Source of the DNA: G965200765 sp965203865
GTDB lineage: Bacteria; Pseudomonadota; Gammaproteobacteria; Arenicellales; JAJDZL01
Reading direction: 5' to 3'
Assembly (NCBI GenBank): GCA_965203865.1
Contig: OZ241916.1
Coordinates: 1,488,001 to 1,552,000, forward strand
DNA length: 64,000 bases
The number at the start of each line of letters is the position of its first letter. The stretch's first letter is position 1. Shown here in pieces: positions 15,853-23,437 of this stretch. Below the pieces are notes generated by a model. That model made no database searches. It worked only from the letters and a program-made list of their open reading frames with translations, and was not told the origin of the DNA. Both the position numbers and the translations under genes were made by a program.

Positions 15853-17178
15853 TTACATGCTACTGCTGATTTTGGTTGGAAATTCGGGCATCGTTACAAT
15901 ATTTAAACAAGAATGGGACTTGCGAAGTGCTTTCTCCACTAGTTCCGGTGTCTTCGCCTTGGCAAAAATAAACCCCGGATACTTGTCTCCTTCTGGCCAA
16001 GGTGTCAATTTGCTTCCTGCCCGAATATCAAGCTTGACATCCAGTATATGCTTCACTCCCTGAGCTTGGGTAACACCTTCAATTCTTCGAACAATTCCGC
16101 TATTCGGAACAGGTATCATCAATATTCCAGCCGCTTGTCGAAATTCAATGGACTGGAATTTTCTATTGGTTGCACGACTCAGAATGTACTCTTCCAGGCC
16201 GAAATTCGTTACCAGTTCAAACAACCTTGCACACTCGCCGCCAATTGTGCGCGCAGCGACCTCAAGAATCCAGATTGTCTCCCCGTCAACTCGAATTTCT
16301 GCATGAATTGGGCCGAATACCAGTCCATAGGCTTGACATGCCTTTTCAATTGTTTCTTGAATCTGTCTCTGCGTCTGTTCTTTTAGACGCGATGGAGTGA
16401 CATAGTAAGTTTCTTCAAAGTACGGTCCTTCCAAAGGGTCGGGCTTGTCAAACAGGCAAATCGTATCCAATTTTCCGTCAGACAAATAGCCCTCCAAGGC
16501 ATGCTCGGAACCTGCTACATATTCTTCCACCAATACTTCATACAATGCCTGACTTCCAAATTCCTTTTGCAAAATTTTTCTTATTCGCCCTAGTGCTGCA
16601 AGCAGCTGCTCCGAATTATTCGCGCGTATAACTCCTCTGCTGGCAGAAAGATTCAACGGTTTTGCTACGCACGGATACCGAATATTTTGCAACCGTCCAA
16701 CATCTGTGCTGTTGCAATTGACTTTGATGTACTTTGGAACGTTTAGTTCAGTATATTTCAATAAATCCCGCGCTACATCCTTGCGACGAGTTGCCTGAAC
16801 TGCCTTCAAAGAATTATGGGGAATTTTCAGCTTATGCGAAACTTTGGCAGCAATTTCAACTACTTTATCGTCAGAACCGAAAACTGCGCTGACTGAGAAG
16901 TCGCGTAAGTGACTGGCAATTTCGAGTGCCGCTTTCTCGGGATTTGCAAAATCCAGGCGAACACCGTGAACATCCTGCTGTACAACACTTGGCTCGCCGT
17001 CTGTAAAAAATACGAGTGGAATTTGCCGTCGATTTGCCACCGAAATATAAACAGATGCCCGGTAACTGTGTGCCGGGGCAATCAGTGCAAAAATTCGGCT
17101 AGACTTAGCTAACGGTGAATTTGAATTGTTTTTCGAAGCTTTACGGCTAATGAGCGGCTCCGCAACCGCCGCAGGCAC
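15853..17178 (-). CDS. ATP-grasp ligase of unknown substrate
   Basis: Member of the ATP-grasp carboxylate-amine/thiol ligase superfamily. The pre-ATP-grasp domain starts near SSRIFALIAPAHSYRAS. The nucleotide lobe contains YPCVAKPLNLSASRGV (about 165-180) and EVLVEEYVAGSEHALEG. The metal site is GPIHAEIRV with WILEVAARTIGGE (about 310-325). 441 residues and the layout recall L-amino-acid ligases and PurK/PurD relatives, but no subfamily is certain. The start is unclear: GTG at 17178 overlaps erpA by 32 bp, and no ATG exists before the conserved core. It follows erpA directly and precedes tRNA-Asn. I do not recognise a pathway for it. Confidence 0.75.
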   Translation of the reverse strand: MPAAVAEPLISRKASKNNSNSPLAKSSRIFALIAPAHSYRASVYISVANRRQIPLVFFTDGEPSVVQQDVHGVRLDFANPEKAALEIASHLRDFSVSAVFGSDDKVVEIAAKVSHKLKIPHNSLKAVQATRRKDVARDLLKYTELNVPKYIKVNCNSTDVGRLQNIRYPCVAKPLNLSASRGVIRANNSEQLLAALGRIRKILQKEFGSQALYEVLVEEYVAGSEHALEGYLSDGKLDTICLFDKPDPLEGPYFEETYYVTPSRLKEQTQRQIQETIEKACQAYGLVFGPIHAEIRVDGETIWILEVAARTIGGECARLFELVTNFGLEEYILSRATNRKFQSIEFRQAAGILMIPVPNSGIVRRIEGVTQAQGVKHILDVKLDIRAGSKLTPWPEGDKYPGFIFAKAKTPELVEKALRKSHSCLNIVTMPEFPTKISSSM

Positions 17179-17518
17179 CAGTGCCTCCTACTGATTGAAA
17201 AACATTATGAAACACAAAGGTTGCCTGAATTCCGTCGTCAACATAGTCAATTTCTGCACCGTTCAAATATTGAAGCGCAACAACATCAGCAAACAAGCGA
17301 AAATTCTTGCAATCCAATACCTTGTCGTACTCTGTTTCGGATTCGGCGTAGGTCATGCCATAGGTCATTCCGCCACATCCGCCGCCTGCTACATAAACAC
17401 GAATTCCACACACATCCTCGTCAGTCATGTCAATCAGCTCCGCCATCTTTGTTCCTGCCGATTCAGTAACACGGATTTCGGAATCTGTTATCTGCTTGCT
17501 AAAATCAACTGTTTCCAT
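17147..17518 (-). CDS. erpA: A-type iron-sulfur carrier, ErpA/IscA family
   Basis: Delivers Fe-S clusters to apo-enzymes in the cytosol. The 123 residues fit the HesB/IscA fold: IRVYVAGGGCGGMTYGMTY (about 39-57) contains the first conserved cysteine, and LQYLNGAEIDYVDDGIQATF is the characteristic ErpA segment. The C-terminal pair of cysteines is in GACGGCGAAH, that is CxxC, where E. coli ErpA has CGCG (CxC). The sequence favours ErpA over IscA, but the spacing change is unusual. The ATG is at 17518; a perfect TATAAT lies upstream in the divergent spacer shared with yggX. Pairing with the iron protein YggX and nearby sdhB fits Fe-S supply. Confidence 0.85.
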   Translation of the reverse strand: METVDFSKQITDSEIRVTESAGTKMAELIDMTDEDVCGIRVYVAGGGCGGMTYGMTYAESETEYDKVLDCKNFRLFADVVALQYLNGAEIDYVDDGIQATFVFHNVFQSVGGTGACGGCGAAH

Positions 17519-17540
17519 ATTTTTGCCGAATGAATTTTGA

Positions 17541-17568
17541 TTGTGAATAGTTCAAATTTTGTTAAATT
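17541..17568 (+). promoter_or_regulatory. Candidate yggX promoter overlapping the erpA -10
   Basis: Plus strand: TTGTGA, 16-base spacer, TAAATT (17563-17568). The minus-strand TATAAT for erpA is at 17566-17571, so the two divergent -10 elements overlap and polymerase binding would be mutually exclusive. Confidence 0.4.
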
Positions 17569-17573
17569 ATACG

Positions 17574-17595
17574 ATAGCACATCGGTAGATGCTAT
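17574..17595. repeat. Inverted repeat in the erpA/yggX divergent promoter region
   Basis: ATAGCA at 17574-17579 and TGCTAT at 17590-17595 are perfect 6-bp arms around 10 bases, starting just after the yggX -10 and lying upstream of the erpA -10. It may be an operator for an iron- or Fe-S-responsive regulator, but it does not clearly match Fur or IscR consensus. Confidence 0.4.
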
Positions 17596-17634
17596 GTGGA
17601 CCATAAAAAAATATTTCAACTGGAGTTGTTCAGT

Positions 17635-17916
17635 ATGCCAAGAATGGTAAATTGTGTTGTTCTAAAACAAGAGTCGGAAGGGCTCGAATCACCACCGTAT
17701 CCGGGAGAGCTGGGGAAGAGAATTTACAACAGTGTTTCTCAGGAAGGCTGGAAGCAGTGGCTTGAGCGTTTGGTCACGATTATTAATGAAAACCAGATGG
17801 TAACCGGAGATCCTGGCACTCAAAATTTGATTGAGCAGCACATGCTAGGCTTCCTGTTTGGTGAAGGAGACTTGGGTGGTTTGCCGCAAGGGTTTACTAC
17901 GCAGCGGAAGAAATAG
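17635..17916 (+). CDS. yggX: Fe(2+)-trafficking protein YggX
   Basis: Small cytosolic protein that protects Fe-S clusters against oxidative damage and is proposed to move ferrous iron. Starting at 17635 it has 93 residues, the family length, and reads MPRMVNCVVLKQESEGL with the conserved cysteine C7. YPGELGKRIYNSVSQEGWKQW and the C-terminal LIEQHMLGFLFGEGD follow, as in E. coli YggX. An in-frame ATG 39 bases upstream would add an unconserved leader and is rejected; GGAG lies 9 bases before the chosen ATG. The 3' end overlaps the convergent recO gene by 20 bp. It is divergent from erpA, matching a shared iron theme. Confidence 0.93.
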   Translation: MPRMVNCVVLKQESEGLESPPYPGELGKRIYNSVSQEGWKQWLERLVTIINENQMVTGDPGTQNLIEQHMLGFLFGEGDLGGLPQGFTTQRKK

Positions 17917-18634
17917 ACTTTGGCACATCCCTCTTTCTCAGGGTTTGCTTGTAAACATTCCTGCAGTGCAATTCTTTGCCTTCCAGATATCTCGCCATCG
18001 CTTGTTCAAGCAACATGCGACTTTCCTTTTCTTCCTGCTTTGATGAAATATTGCCGGATGCCAGTGCAAGCAACGTTCGCCCGCTAATTGACATGCTGCC
18101 CTCGATTAGCGCCGGAACCGGGCCTTTGTCGAATTCATAAGAGTAGGTTTTGTTCGCTAGCACTGGTGCTTTGCCGTCGAATTCAGTTTCCAGTACCAAT
18201 GCGTAGCCCAATTCCTTTAGCAGCAGTTTTTCAAATATGCGCAAGGTTTGAGGGATTTTGCCGCGATTTGCAAGCTCGTTCACAGCAAGCAAATACGACT
18301 CGAATAAATCCGGATGCGGGTCATGCGTATGAAATAGTTTTACAAGCAGTTCATTCAGATGGTATGCACTGTAAAGAAACTCTCCCCTAATTTCGACAAT
18401 ATCATTCTGTAAATACGCTGTAGTCATTGTAGGAACATTGCCCTTTCCCGACCAGTTGATTGATAGCAATTGAAATGGCATTAAAACGCCCCGATACTGC
18501 GATTTGGTTTGCTTTGCACCTTTGGCAAGCAAATTTAACCGGCCGAAGTTTCGTGACAATACATCAACAATCAAACTGGACTCCGAAAAAGGAGTGGTCC
18601 TAAGAACAAAGCAATCTTCCCTACTGACACGCAT
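17897..18634 (-). CDS. recO: DNA repair protein RecO
   Basis: RecFOR-pathway mediator that loads RecA onto SSB-coated single-stranded DNA. The 245 residues fit. The N-terminal OB fold opens MRVSREDCFVLRTTPFSESSLIVDV, shown here only in part, with LLAKGAKQTKSQYRGVLMPF following. The helical middle has YSAYHLNELLVKLFHTHDPHPDLF and LRIFEKLLLKELGYAL. As in E. coli, the four cysteines of the zinc-binding type are absent. It is 6 bp after era, in the order lepB-rnc-era-recO. It ends 20 bp inside the convergent yggX. No pdxJ follows, unlike in E. coli. Confidence 0.93.
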   Translation of the reverse strand: MRVSREDCFVLRTTPFSESSLIVDVLSRNFGRLNLLAKGAKQTKSQYRGVLMPFQLLSINWSGKGNVPTMTTAYLQNDIVEIRGEFLYSAYHLNELLVKLFHTHDPHPDLFESYLLAVNELANRGKIPQTLRIFEKLLLKELGYALVLETEFDGKAPVLANKTYSYEFDKGPVPALIEGSMSISGRTLLALASGNISSKQEEKESRMLLEQAMARYLEGKELHCRNVYKQTLRKRDVPKSISSAA

Positions 18635-18640
18635 AAGGCT

Positions 18641-19546
18641 TTAATCAAACTCCGTGTAGCCAAAAGATTCCACAAAGCGTTGGTCTGCTGTCCAGTTTTT
18701 GCGAGTTTTCACCCACAGTTTCACAAAAACCTTACAGCCTAGATTCTTTTCTAGTTGCCTTCGCATATTACTGCCGATTTTTTTAATACTTTCTCCCTTT
18801 GAACCGATTAAAATGCGCTTTTGCCCACTGGTTTCCACCCAAATCAAAGCATGTACATTCAAGACATCTGCTTCAAACTCATACTTTTCAATTTGCACTG
18901 CGCTGGCATAAGGCAATTCTTGTCCGCATCGTCGAAAAATTTGCTCTCTCAGCAACTCACCTGCTCGAAATCGTTCATTTTTATCAGTTACGACTCCCTC
19001 GGGAAACAACGGCTCTCCCTCAGGAAGAAAGTTTGCAATGACAGACTTTAAATCAATAATATTTTCATTTTTAGCAGCAGAAATTGGAACAATATCTGAA
19101 ACACCTGTTCGTTTCGACAGATCTTCAATTACCGGCAGCAATCGAGTTTTATCTGACAATAAATCAATTTTGTTGATCACCATTACTACTGGCAACTGTT
19201 CGGATTGAATTTGTTGCCAAATCACCGAATCCTCTTGTCGCCAACCTTTACGGTCCAGAATTAATAGCACCAGGTCAACCCCGGATATGCTGGAAATTGC
19301 AGTCTTGTGAATGGCATGGTCCAGCAGCTTGCTTCGGTTTATATTGAATCCTGGCATATCCACAAACACATACTGACAACAATCTTCATTCAAGATTCCA
19401 AGAATTCTGTGCCTTGTTGTATTTGAACGTTTCGAGGTAATGCTGATTTTTTGTTTCAGAAAGCAATTCAGCAGTGTAGACTTTCCTACGTTTGGACAAC
19501 CAGCAATTGCAACAATTCCTGCTCGAAATTCCTTTTTGTCAATCAT
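18641..19546 (-). CDS. era: GTPase Era
   Basis: Essential GTPase that checks 16S rRNA 3'-end maturation and 30S assembly. The 301 residues equal the family norm. G1 is GCPNVGKST (about 16-24), G3 is DMPGFN in place of the usual DTPG, G4 is NKID (about 123-126), and G5 is SAAKNE. The KH domain holds ILIGSKGESIKKIGSNMRRQ and ends WVKTRKNW. The start ATG overlaps the rnc stop by eight bases, and recO follows by 6 bp. This is the standard rnc-era-recO order, so coupled translation is expected. Confidence 0.96.
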   Translation of the reverse strand: MIDKKEFRAGIVAIAGCPNVGKSTLLNCFLKQKISITSKRSNTTRHRILGILNEDCCQYVFVDMPGFNINRSKLLDHAIHKTAISSISGVDLVLLILDRKGWRQEDSVIWQQIQSEQLPVVMVINKIDLLSDKTRLLPVIEDLSKRTGVSDIVPISAAKNENIIDLKSVIANFLPEGEPLFPEGVVTDKNERFRAGELLREQIFRRCGQELPYASAVQIEKYEFEADVLNVHALIWVETSGQKRILIGSKGESIKKIGSNMRRQLEKNLGCKVFVKLWVKTRKNWTADQRFVESFGYTEFD

Positions 19547-20255
19547 TTCCCAATATCAGAGCATAAGCATTTTTAGCGGCAACTTGCTCTGCAAGCTTAA
19601 TGGAGTTGCCTTCTCCCCATATGCTCTCATTAAATCCTTCAATTTTGCATTCAACAATAAATCGAGGTTGATGTGGCGGTCCTTCGGTTCGAACCAGCTT
19701 ATATGTTGGCAGAGACTTCTTCTGACCTTGCAAGTACTCTTGTAATTGTGACTTGTGGTCCTTCACCAGAATCTGGTTGTCCTGTTCTTCAATCAAGCTC
19801 TGAAAATGAAAGTAAACAAATTCTTTGACGCAATCCATCCCGCCATCCAGGTAAATTGCCCCTACTATGGCTTCCAAGGCGTTTACCTGAATTCTCATGC
19901 TTGCCATTTTGTTTGATTTCTGAAAGGATTTGCCAACACGGATGAACCGGGCTAAATTCGTTTTTTGAGCAACTGAATTCAAAGCTTCGTTATTGTTAAC
20001 GATCTTGCTCTTCTTCAGCGATAGCTCTCCTTCCGGGGAAGCGGGATTCTTACGGTACAGCATATCAGACACAATAAATCCTAGTACTGAGTCACCCAAG
20101 AACTCCAATGTATCGTTGTTGTCGGTGCCATAGCTACGATGAGTCAGTGCGCGCTCAAGCAAGCTAAAATTGTGAAACTTGTACCGAAGTATGCGAGTCA
20201 GTTCGCTCCTGTTGTTCGCATCAATTGAATCGGATCTCAATCGTTGCTGTTGCAT
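19539..20255 (-). CDS. rnc: Ribonuclease III
   Basis: Double-strand-specific endoribonuclease that processes rRNA precursors and structured mRNAs. The catalytic signature DTLEFLGDSVLGFIVSDMLY contains the metal ligands, with the second set in ALEAIVGAIYLDGG. The C-terminal dsRNA-binding domain begins at HKSQLQEYLQGQKKSLPTY. From ATG at 20255 it has 238 residues, the usual size (about 226). The frame stays open upstream to 20333, but that would overlap lepB by 55 bp and add a segment with no family counterpart. AGGA sits close to the chosen ATG; GTG at 20270 is a second option. It follows lepB by 23 bp. Confidence 0.94.
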   Translation of the reverse strand: MQQQRLRSDSIDANNRSELTRILRYKFHNFSLLERALTHRSYGTDNNDTLEFLGDSVLGFIVSDMLYRKNPASPEGELSLKKSKIVNNNEALNSVAQKTNLARFIRVGKSFQKSNKMASMRIQVNALEAIVGAIYLDGGMDCVKEFVYFHFQSLIEEQDNQILVKDHKSQLQEYLQGQKKSLPTYKLVRTEGPPHQPRFIVECKIEGFNESIWGEGNSIKLAEQVAAKNAYALILGND

Positions 20256-20278
20256 TGGTCCTATGCACACGCTGCCAC

Positions 20279-21091
20279 TTATTCTATCGATTCCCCAATT
20301 CTGTCCCATCGCACACAAGACCAGAATGAACACTCGTCTGTGCTATCCCAGCTAAACCAAATTAGAAAGGCTCTTCCAACAATATTCGCTTCTGGAACAT
20401 AACCCCAGAATCTACTATCATTGCTGTAGTCACGGTTATCCCCGAGTACAAAATAATGGTCGTTCGGCACTGTAAACTGCATAGACACAGATTGCTGGTT
20501 TTCATCTACCAGAATTAGATGCTGGTTTTCTCCGATCCTCTCATTCAACAGCAATACCTCCCTCACTTGGCGAGAGGAAGGAATGGCATACATGCCAACC
20601 GATTCTTGTGTAACTTCAACACCATTGACTGTCAGCTTCTTGTTCTCGTAAACCACAGTATCACCCGGAATCCCCACAACTCTCTTGATGAAATTAACGG
20701 ATTCATCATGCGGAAATTTGAATACCATTACGTCGCCGCGTTGAGGTTTGCCCACCTCCCAGATTTTCTTGTCGAGTACAGGAAGTCGAACGCCGTACTC
20801 GTACTTGTTCACCAGGATAAAGTCTCCTACTTGCAGGGTAGGCAACATTGACCCGGAAGGTATGCGAAATGGTTCAAACCAGAAGGAGCGCAGCAACAGA
20901 ACAATCAGCAAAACTGGAAAGAAAGCCTTGGTGTAGTCTACAACTCCGCGAGTCCCTCTAACGAGTACTGAATTGCTGCTTCCTACAACAAAGTTGCTCC
21001 TTATTATCCGCCAAATCAAGTCCAGGAACCAGACAATGCCTGTAATACAAACTACAAGAACTAGCAGTTCTTCAAAATCAAGGCCAAACAT
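20279..21091 (-). CDS. lepB: Signal peptidase I
   Basis: Inner-membrane serine-lysine protease that removes signal peptides from exported proteins. The N-terminus has two membrane segments (about residues 8-26 and 57-72), then the periplasmic catalytic domain. The catalytic serine lies in FRIPSGSMLPTLQVGD (box B), the lysine in NFIKRVVGIPGD (box D), and box E is FVLGDNRDYSNDSRFWG. 270 residues is shorter than the E. coli enzyme (324) but normal for the family. lepA, the usual upstream partner, is absent. The leader contains a strong set of inverted repeats, listed separately. Confidence 0.96.
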   Translation of the reverse strand: MFGLDFEELLVLVVCITGIVWFLDLIWRIIRSNFVVGSSNSVLVRGTRGVVDYTKAFFPVLLIVLLLRSFWFEPFRIPSGSMLPTLQVGDFILVNKYEYGVRLPVLDKKIWEVGKPQRGDVMVFKFPHDESVNFIKRVVGIPGDTVVYENKKLTVNGVEVTQESVGMYAIPSSRQVREVLLLNERIGENQHLILVDENQQSVSMQFTVPNDHYFVLGDNRDYSNDSRFWGYVPEANIVGRAFLIWFSWDSTDECSFWSCVRWDRIGESIE

Positions 21092-21126
21092 TAAATTGAA
21101 TTATCATCTCAAGCAAAATAATCAAG

Positions 21127-21162
21127 ATCAGGTTCAGCGTGCGCCGAACCTGATCGATCAGG
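21127..21162 (-). repeat. Mutually exclusive hairpins in the lepB leader
   Basis: ATCAGGTTC (21127-21135) pairs with GAACCTGAT (21146-21154) in a strong 9-bp stem, extended by GCG/CGC inside. The same CCTGAT also forms a perfect 14-bp palindrome with ATCAGG, CCTGATCGATCAGG (21149-21162). The middle arm can pair with only one neighbour. No T run follows on either strand. Confidence 0.75.
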
Positions 21163-21199
21163 AAATTTAGAAATTACAAAAACTTGCAAATCAACGCAA

Positions 21200-21205
21200 A
21201 TTATA
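21200..21205 (-). promoter_or_regulatory. Candidate lepB -10 element
   Basis: Perfect TATAAT on the minus strand, 109 bp upstream of lepB; a -35 box is not convincing. It places the paired repeats at 21127-21162 inside the leader RNA. Confidence 0.35.
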
Positions 21206-21472
21206 ACGCAAGCAGTATCATGTAATTGAACTTAAATAATTGACTGTATATTTGCACTTTATGAATGAACAATCTGTCCAAATTCGAAGATGTGCTTGAT
21301 TTTGATAAATTCGTCCGGCAACCTAACTGTAAGCATTGTTTCTTTGCGTCCCCGACTAAGTACTCAAAAAATTTCAACACTTGAACTGCAACTTGTCTGC
21401 TCGCGGCATAAGGAATACATTTTTTCCTATTCAAAATAAAAGTAAAATTCAACAAATCGAAATTCATCCTGT

Positions 21473-23098
21473 TTGGTTCATTTGCAAATTTTATCGGACA
21501 TTGTAGTTGTTGGAAGCGGACTCGCCGGCTTGGCACTTGCTCTGGAGTCTGCAAATTCAGGGTTTCGCGTACACTTGATTACCAAGGAAAAACTGACAGA
21601 CAATTCCAGTTTTTACGCACAAGGCGGAATTGCTACAGTTTGGAGCGATGAAGACTCGTTTGAATCACATATTCGAGACACATTAATCGCAGGCGGCGGG
21701 CTATGTGAAAAAAATATTGTTGATTTTGTGGTTCGAAGTGGTCCCGAATCTATTCAGTGGCTAATAGACAAAGGTGTTTCATTCACTCGACGGGAGCAAG
21801 AATCAAAGCATCCCGAAGAGTACCATCTCACCAAAGAAGGTGGGCACAGTAGTCGTAGAGTGATCCATGCAGCAGATTCAACCGGACAAGCAGTTGAAAC
21901 TACTCTGGTAGCGAAAATATTGGAAAATCAGAATATCGAGGTATTCGAAAATCACATTGCAGTCGAGTTGATTACTCAATCAAAGTTAAAAAATGCCCAA
22001 TACAATCAATGCCGGGGGGTATACACTCTTTCTGTAGAATCAGGGAAGGTCTGCACTTTTATTTCAAAAATCGTTGTACTCGCCACTGGCGGTGCCGCCA
22101 AGGCTTACCTTTACACAAGCAATCCAGATACTTCAACTGGCGACGGAATCGCCATGGCATGGCGGGCGGGATGTCGGGTCGCAAATATGGAGTTCGTGCA
22201 ATTTCATCCAACTTGCCTTTACCACCCTCAGGCCAAGTCTTTTCTGATTACCGAAGCTATTCGCGGCGAAGGCGGAAAACTAGTTCTGCCTAACGGTAGT
22301 GCATTCATGCACAAGTACGATAAGCGAGCCGAGTTGGCACCCAGAGATATCGTTGCTCGTGCAATTGACAATGAAATGAAAACCGAAGGGCTGGATTGCG
22401 TTTATTTAGACATTTCTTTCAAAACCGAGAAGTTTATTCAGAATCATTTTCCCGGGGTATATCAAAAGTGCCTTGGTTTCGGCATTGATATTACCAGGGA
22501 ACCTATTCCTGTTGTTCCAGCGGCTCACTATACATGCGGCGGGGTTGTTGTAAATCAGAACGGACAGACGGATATTCAGGGACTTTACTGCGTGGGCGAA
22601 TCTTCCTTTACCGGATTGCACGGTGCAAACCGACTGGCTAGCAATTCACTGCTGGAGTGCTTGGTATATGCTCGTACAGCAGCCAGAAATATTCAGGTCA
22701 GTTCACAACAGAACCAGCAACTTCAACAAGATATTCCGAATTGGGACGAAAGCCAAGTTTCCGACCCCGATGAACTGGTTGTGATTGTCCACAATTGGCA
22801 CGAACTTCGGCGGTTCATGTGGAACTATGTAGGAATAGTGAGAACACGAAAACGACTTCTGCGAGCACAGGGAAGAATTGAACTGTTAATGGAGGAAGTA
22901 CGGGACTTTTACAGCCAGTTTCGTGTAAACCGAGATTTAATCGAGCTTAGAAACTTGGTTCAAGTTGCAGATTTGATTGTGAAATGCGCACTTGAGCGAA
23001 AAGAAAGTCGCGGGCTTCATTACATGCTAGAACATCCGGATACTAATTCGCAGTATGCAAACAATACGATCATTTATCCTGACAAGTCAGATTCATAG
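21473..23098 (+). CDS. nadB: L-aspartate oxidase
   Basis: FAD enzyme that oxidises L-aspartate to iminoaspartate, the first step of de novo NAD synthesis. The 541 residues match. The dinucleotide fold is IVVVGSGLAGLALALES; FYAQGGIATVW and the histidyl/arginine active-site region HSSRRVIHAADSTGQ follow. The capping domain has FVQFHPTCLY and the flavin region ends GLHGANRLASNSLLECLV. It shares ancestry with SdhA but has the NadB-type active site. The start is TTG at 21473 or a second TTG at 21482; no ATG precedes the FAD motif and no clear ribosome site is seen. nadA and nadC are not in the window. It converges on sdhE. Confidence 0.95.
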   Translation: MVHLQILSDIVVVGSGLAGLALALESANSGFRVHLITKEKLTDNSSFYAQGGIATVWSDEDSFESHIRDTLIAGGGLCEKNIVDFVVRSGPESIQWLIDKGVSFTRREQESKHPEEYHLTKEGGHSSRRVIHAADSTGQAVETTLVAKILENQNIEVFENHIAVELITQSKLKNAQYNQCRGVYTLSVESGKVCTFISKIVVLATGGAAKAYLYTSNPDTSTGDGIAMAWRAGCRVANMEFVQFHPTCLYHPQAKSFLITEAIRGEGGKLVLPNGSAFMHKYDKRAELAPRDIVARAIDNEMKTEGLDCVYLDISFKTEKFIQNHFPGVYQKCLGFGIDITREPIPVVPAAHYTCGGVVVNQNGQTDIQGLYCVGESSFTGLHGANRLASNSLLECLVYARTAARNIQVSSQQNQQLQQDIPNWDESQVSDPDELVVIVHNWHELRRFMWNYVGIVRTRKRLLRAQGRIELLMEEVRDFYSQFRVNRDLIELRNLVQVADLIVKCALERKESRGLHYMLEHPDTNSQYANNTIIYPDKSDS

Positions 23099-23147
23099 CA
23101 ACTGCCGCGCCAAAAGTCTTGTACGAAGCAACAAATTCTCTACTGTC

Positions 23148-23160
23148 AACTTGCCAAGTT
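23148..23160 (+). terminator. Weak hairpin after nadB
   Basis: AACTTG-C-CAAGTT followed by TTT, 50 bp after the nadB stop, between convergent nadB and sdhE. The stem is short, so termination is uncertain. Confidence 0.25.
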
Positions 23161-23167
23161 TTAAGGG

Positions 23168-23437
23168 CTAGTCAATTTGATATTTCCGGATTTTTTCGAC
23201 CAATACCGCAGAAGAAGTATTACGGGGCACTTCTTCTCCCGTTAACCAAGCATAAAGTTGTGGAGATGAATGGTCAAGCAACTGATTCAAATCCCGAATT
23301 TCCTGATTCGATAGCTTCTGGAAATTTTTTTCGACAAAGTGGGTGAGTAGTGTATCCAGTTCACGCGTTCCCTGACGGCAACGCCATAGAAGGCGATTCT
23401 TTTCCAAAAGCCTGTCCGGTTGGGAATCAAGATTCAC
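23168..23437 (-). CDS. sdhE: FAD assembly factor SdhE (SDHAF2/YgfY family)
   Basis: Chaperone that promotes covalent flavin attachment to SdhA. From GTG at 23437 it has 89 residues, the family size. The signature [16 protein letters not shown] contains the RGxxE-type region (here RQGTREL), and the C-terminus has [12 protein letters not shown]. The GTG overlaps the sdhB TGA as GTGA, which ties translation to sdhB. An in-frame ATG at 23533 would overlap sdhB by 100 bp and add an unconserved leader. It is the last gene of the sdh operon. Some databases call this family CptB, but no CptA partner is present here. Confidence 0.92.
   Translation of the reverse strand: MNLDSQPDRLLEKNRLLWRCRQGTRELDTLLTHFVEKNFQKLSNQEIRDLNQLLDHSSPQLYAWLTGEEVPRNTSSAVLVEKIRKYQID

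Larger units (their letters stand above)
21092..21472. other. Divergent lepB/nadB intergenic region
   Basis: 381 bp without a credible gene. The half nearest lepB carries a minus-strand TATAAT (21200-21205) and a compact cluster of inverted repeats (21127-21162) in the predicted lepB leader. The half nearest nadB is AT-rich; I could not choose a nadB promoter. A minus-strand open frame at 21201-21554 overlaps nadB and looks spurious. Confidence 0.6.

Noticed and set aside
20256..20333. Longer RNase III frame into lepB
   Set aside because: The extra 26 codons have no counterpart in RNase III and duplicate lepB coding sequence in another frame.
21201..21554. 117-codon minus-strand frame overlapping nadB start
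   Set aside because: Composition is unlike the neighbours, and it would require reading through the nadB 5' end; treated as chance.
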